Source: Proteobacteria bacterium CAG:495
GTDB taxonomy: Bacteria; Pseudomonadota; Alphaproteobacteria; RF32; CAG-239
NCBI GenBank assembly: GCA_000432275.1
Contig: HF995254.1
Span: 1-6,225 of the forward strand
Reading direction: 5' to 3'
Length of the DNA: 6,225 nt
This document shows, piece after piece, positions 5,970-6,225 of the stretch. The notes under the pieces were generated by a model. It was not told where the DNA came from, did no database searches, and saw only the letters and a program-made list of their open reading frames with translations. Position 1 is the first letter of the stretch, and each line of letters starts with the position of its first letter. The translations under genes and the position numbers were made by a program.

Positions 5970-6117
5970 AATGGGACGGCCGCACAGCTGTGGAACTTGT
6001 TTGAACTAAATTTGTTAATTTATTTCTCTGTTGCTGACAACCTTCCGCTCCGAGGGTTGACATTAAGTTCTGAAGCTGCGTTCTGCAACACATCACATCC
6101 TGACCGTCCCACCATTT
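5970..6117 (+). ncRNA. ssrS: Structured non-coding RNA, probable 6S RNA
   Basis: The element is about 145-150 bases long and folds end to end. The closing stem pairs GGGACGG (5973-5979) with CCGTCCC (6104-6110). A long inner helix pairs 5982-5998 with 6065-6081, including GAACTT/AAGTTC and AGCT/AGCT. An apical hairpin pairs CAACCTTC (6038-6045) with GAGGGTTG (6052-6059). Between inner helix and apical hairpin lies a large, AU-rich open 5' strand (5999-6037). A closed rod with a central bubble and apical hairpin is the hallmark of 6S RNA, which binds sigma70 RNA polymerase by imitating open promoter DNA. Local likenesses to E. coli 6S support this: GCTCCG followed by GGTTG near the tip, and CTGCAACACAT near the 3' end, compared from memory. 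The bubble is more lopsided than in E. coli. The 3' end is estimated from the stem, and no intrinsic terminator directly follows. Another small regulatory RNA remains possible; that it is a structured RNA is surer than the 6S name. Confidence 0.58.
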
Positions 6118-6161
6118 CCATTTATCTTAAAATTTTTCCGTCCACCCTGTGCAAATAATTA

Positions 6162-6190
6162 TTTACTATCTCTTTGTTTTTTGTTATAAT
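6162..6190 (+). promoter_or_regulatory. Sigma70-type promoter pointing out of the window
   Basis: TTTACT (6162-6167) and a perfect TATAAT (6185-6190) are separated by 17 bp, the ideal spacing. Transcription would start near 6197. No coding start is seen before the window ends, so it serves a gene or RNA to the right. The 6118-6161 stretch before it is AT-rich and shows nothing else clear. Confidence 0.55.
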
Positions 6191-6194
6191 AAGA

Positions 6195-6215
6195 ACCGAA
6201 CCTGTGGGTTCCGGT
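6195..6215 (+). other. Small hairpin at the start of the outgoing transcript
   Basis: ACCGAACC (6195-6202) pairs with GGTT-C-CGGT (6207-6215, one bulged C) around a TGTG loop. It falls at the expected 5' end of the transcript from the 6162-6190 promoter. The bases after it (ATTAATTATT) are not a T-run, so it is not a typical terminator. It may be a 5' stabilising hairpin or the start of a larger leader structure cut off by the window edge. Confidence 0.35.
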
Positions 6216-6225
6216 ATTAATTATT

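Noticed and set aside
5970..6117. Signal recognition particle RNA or tmRNA as the identity of the structured element
   Set aside because: The SRP core GGAAGCAGCC is absent, and the element is far too short for tmRNA or RNase P RNA, with no tRNA-like end.

Overview
This 6.2 kb window is bacterial chromosomal DNA. It has compact genes, Shine-Dalgarno-type ribosome binding sites, sigma70-like promoters and rho-independent terminators. It holds five protein-coding genes and one probable structured RNA gene. Base composition is moderately AT-rich, and intergenic DNA is much richer in AT than the genes. The proteins and the shape of the RNA at the right end would fit an AT-rich, host-associated or uncultured proteobacterium, perhaps an alphaproteobacterium. 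That placement is an inference; nothing here fixes the taxon.

Layout, left to right. (1) Positions 1-162 are non-coding and pyrimidine-rich on the + strand, with a strong hairpin-plus-T-run terminator at 38-70. (2) A single + strand orphan gene (163-687) encodes a 174-residue soluble protein I do not recognise. (3) A 38-bp perfect palindrome (702-739) serves as a two-way terminator between this gene and the converging gene to its right, and contains that gene's stop codon. (4) On the minus strand, 736-2808 encodes a 690-residue DUF2207-type membrane protein. (5) A short divergent intergenic region (2809-2891) carries three copies of a TTTGTTA/TAACAAA heptamer in a palindromic layout, a candidate operator shared by both directions. 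(6) A tightly packed + strand operon follows: a stand-alone GlmU-like sugar nucleotidyltransferase (2892-3629), a small cysteine-containing single-pass membrane protein (3629-4087, 1-nt overlap) and an M3-family oligoendopeptidase F (4047-5864, 41-nt overlap). It ends in a strong terminator at 5872-5901. (7) A sigma70-type promoter (5937-5963) then leads into a non-coding, highly base-paired element (about 5970-6117), best explained as a 6S-like RNA (ssrS). (8) A second promoter (6162-6190) near the right edge points to whatever lies beyond.

The operon proteins have no obvious single pathway: nucleotide-sugar synthesis, an envelope protein of unknown role and peptide turnover. The overlaps imply translational coupling rather than shared biochemistry. 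The points most worth a second look are the 6S-like RNA, the three-site operator candidate, the nucleotidyltransferase without its acetyltransferase half, and the two unrecognised genes. I see no mobile element, CRISPR array, tRNA or rRNA, and no clear new multi-gene system.
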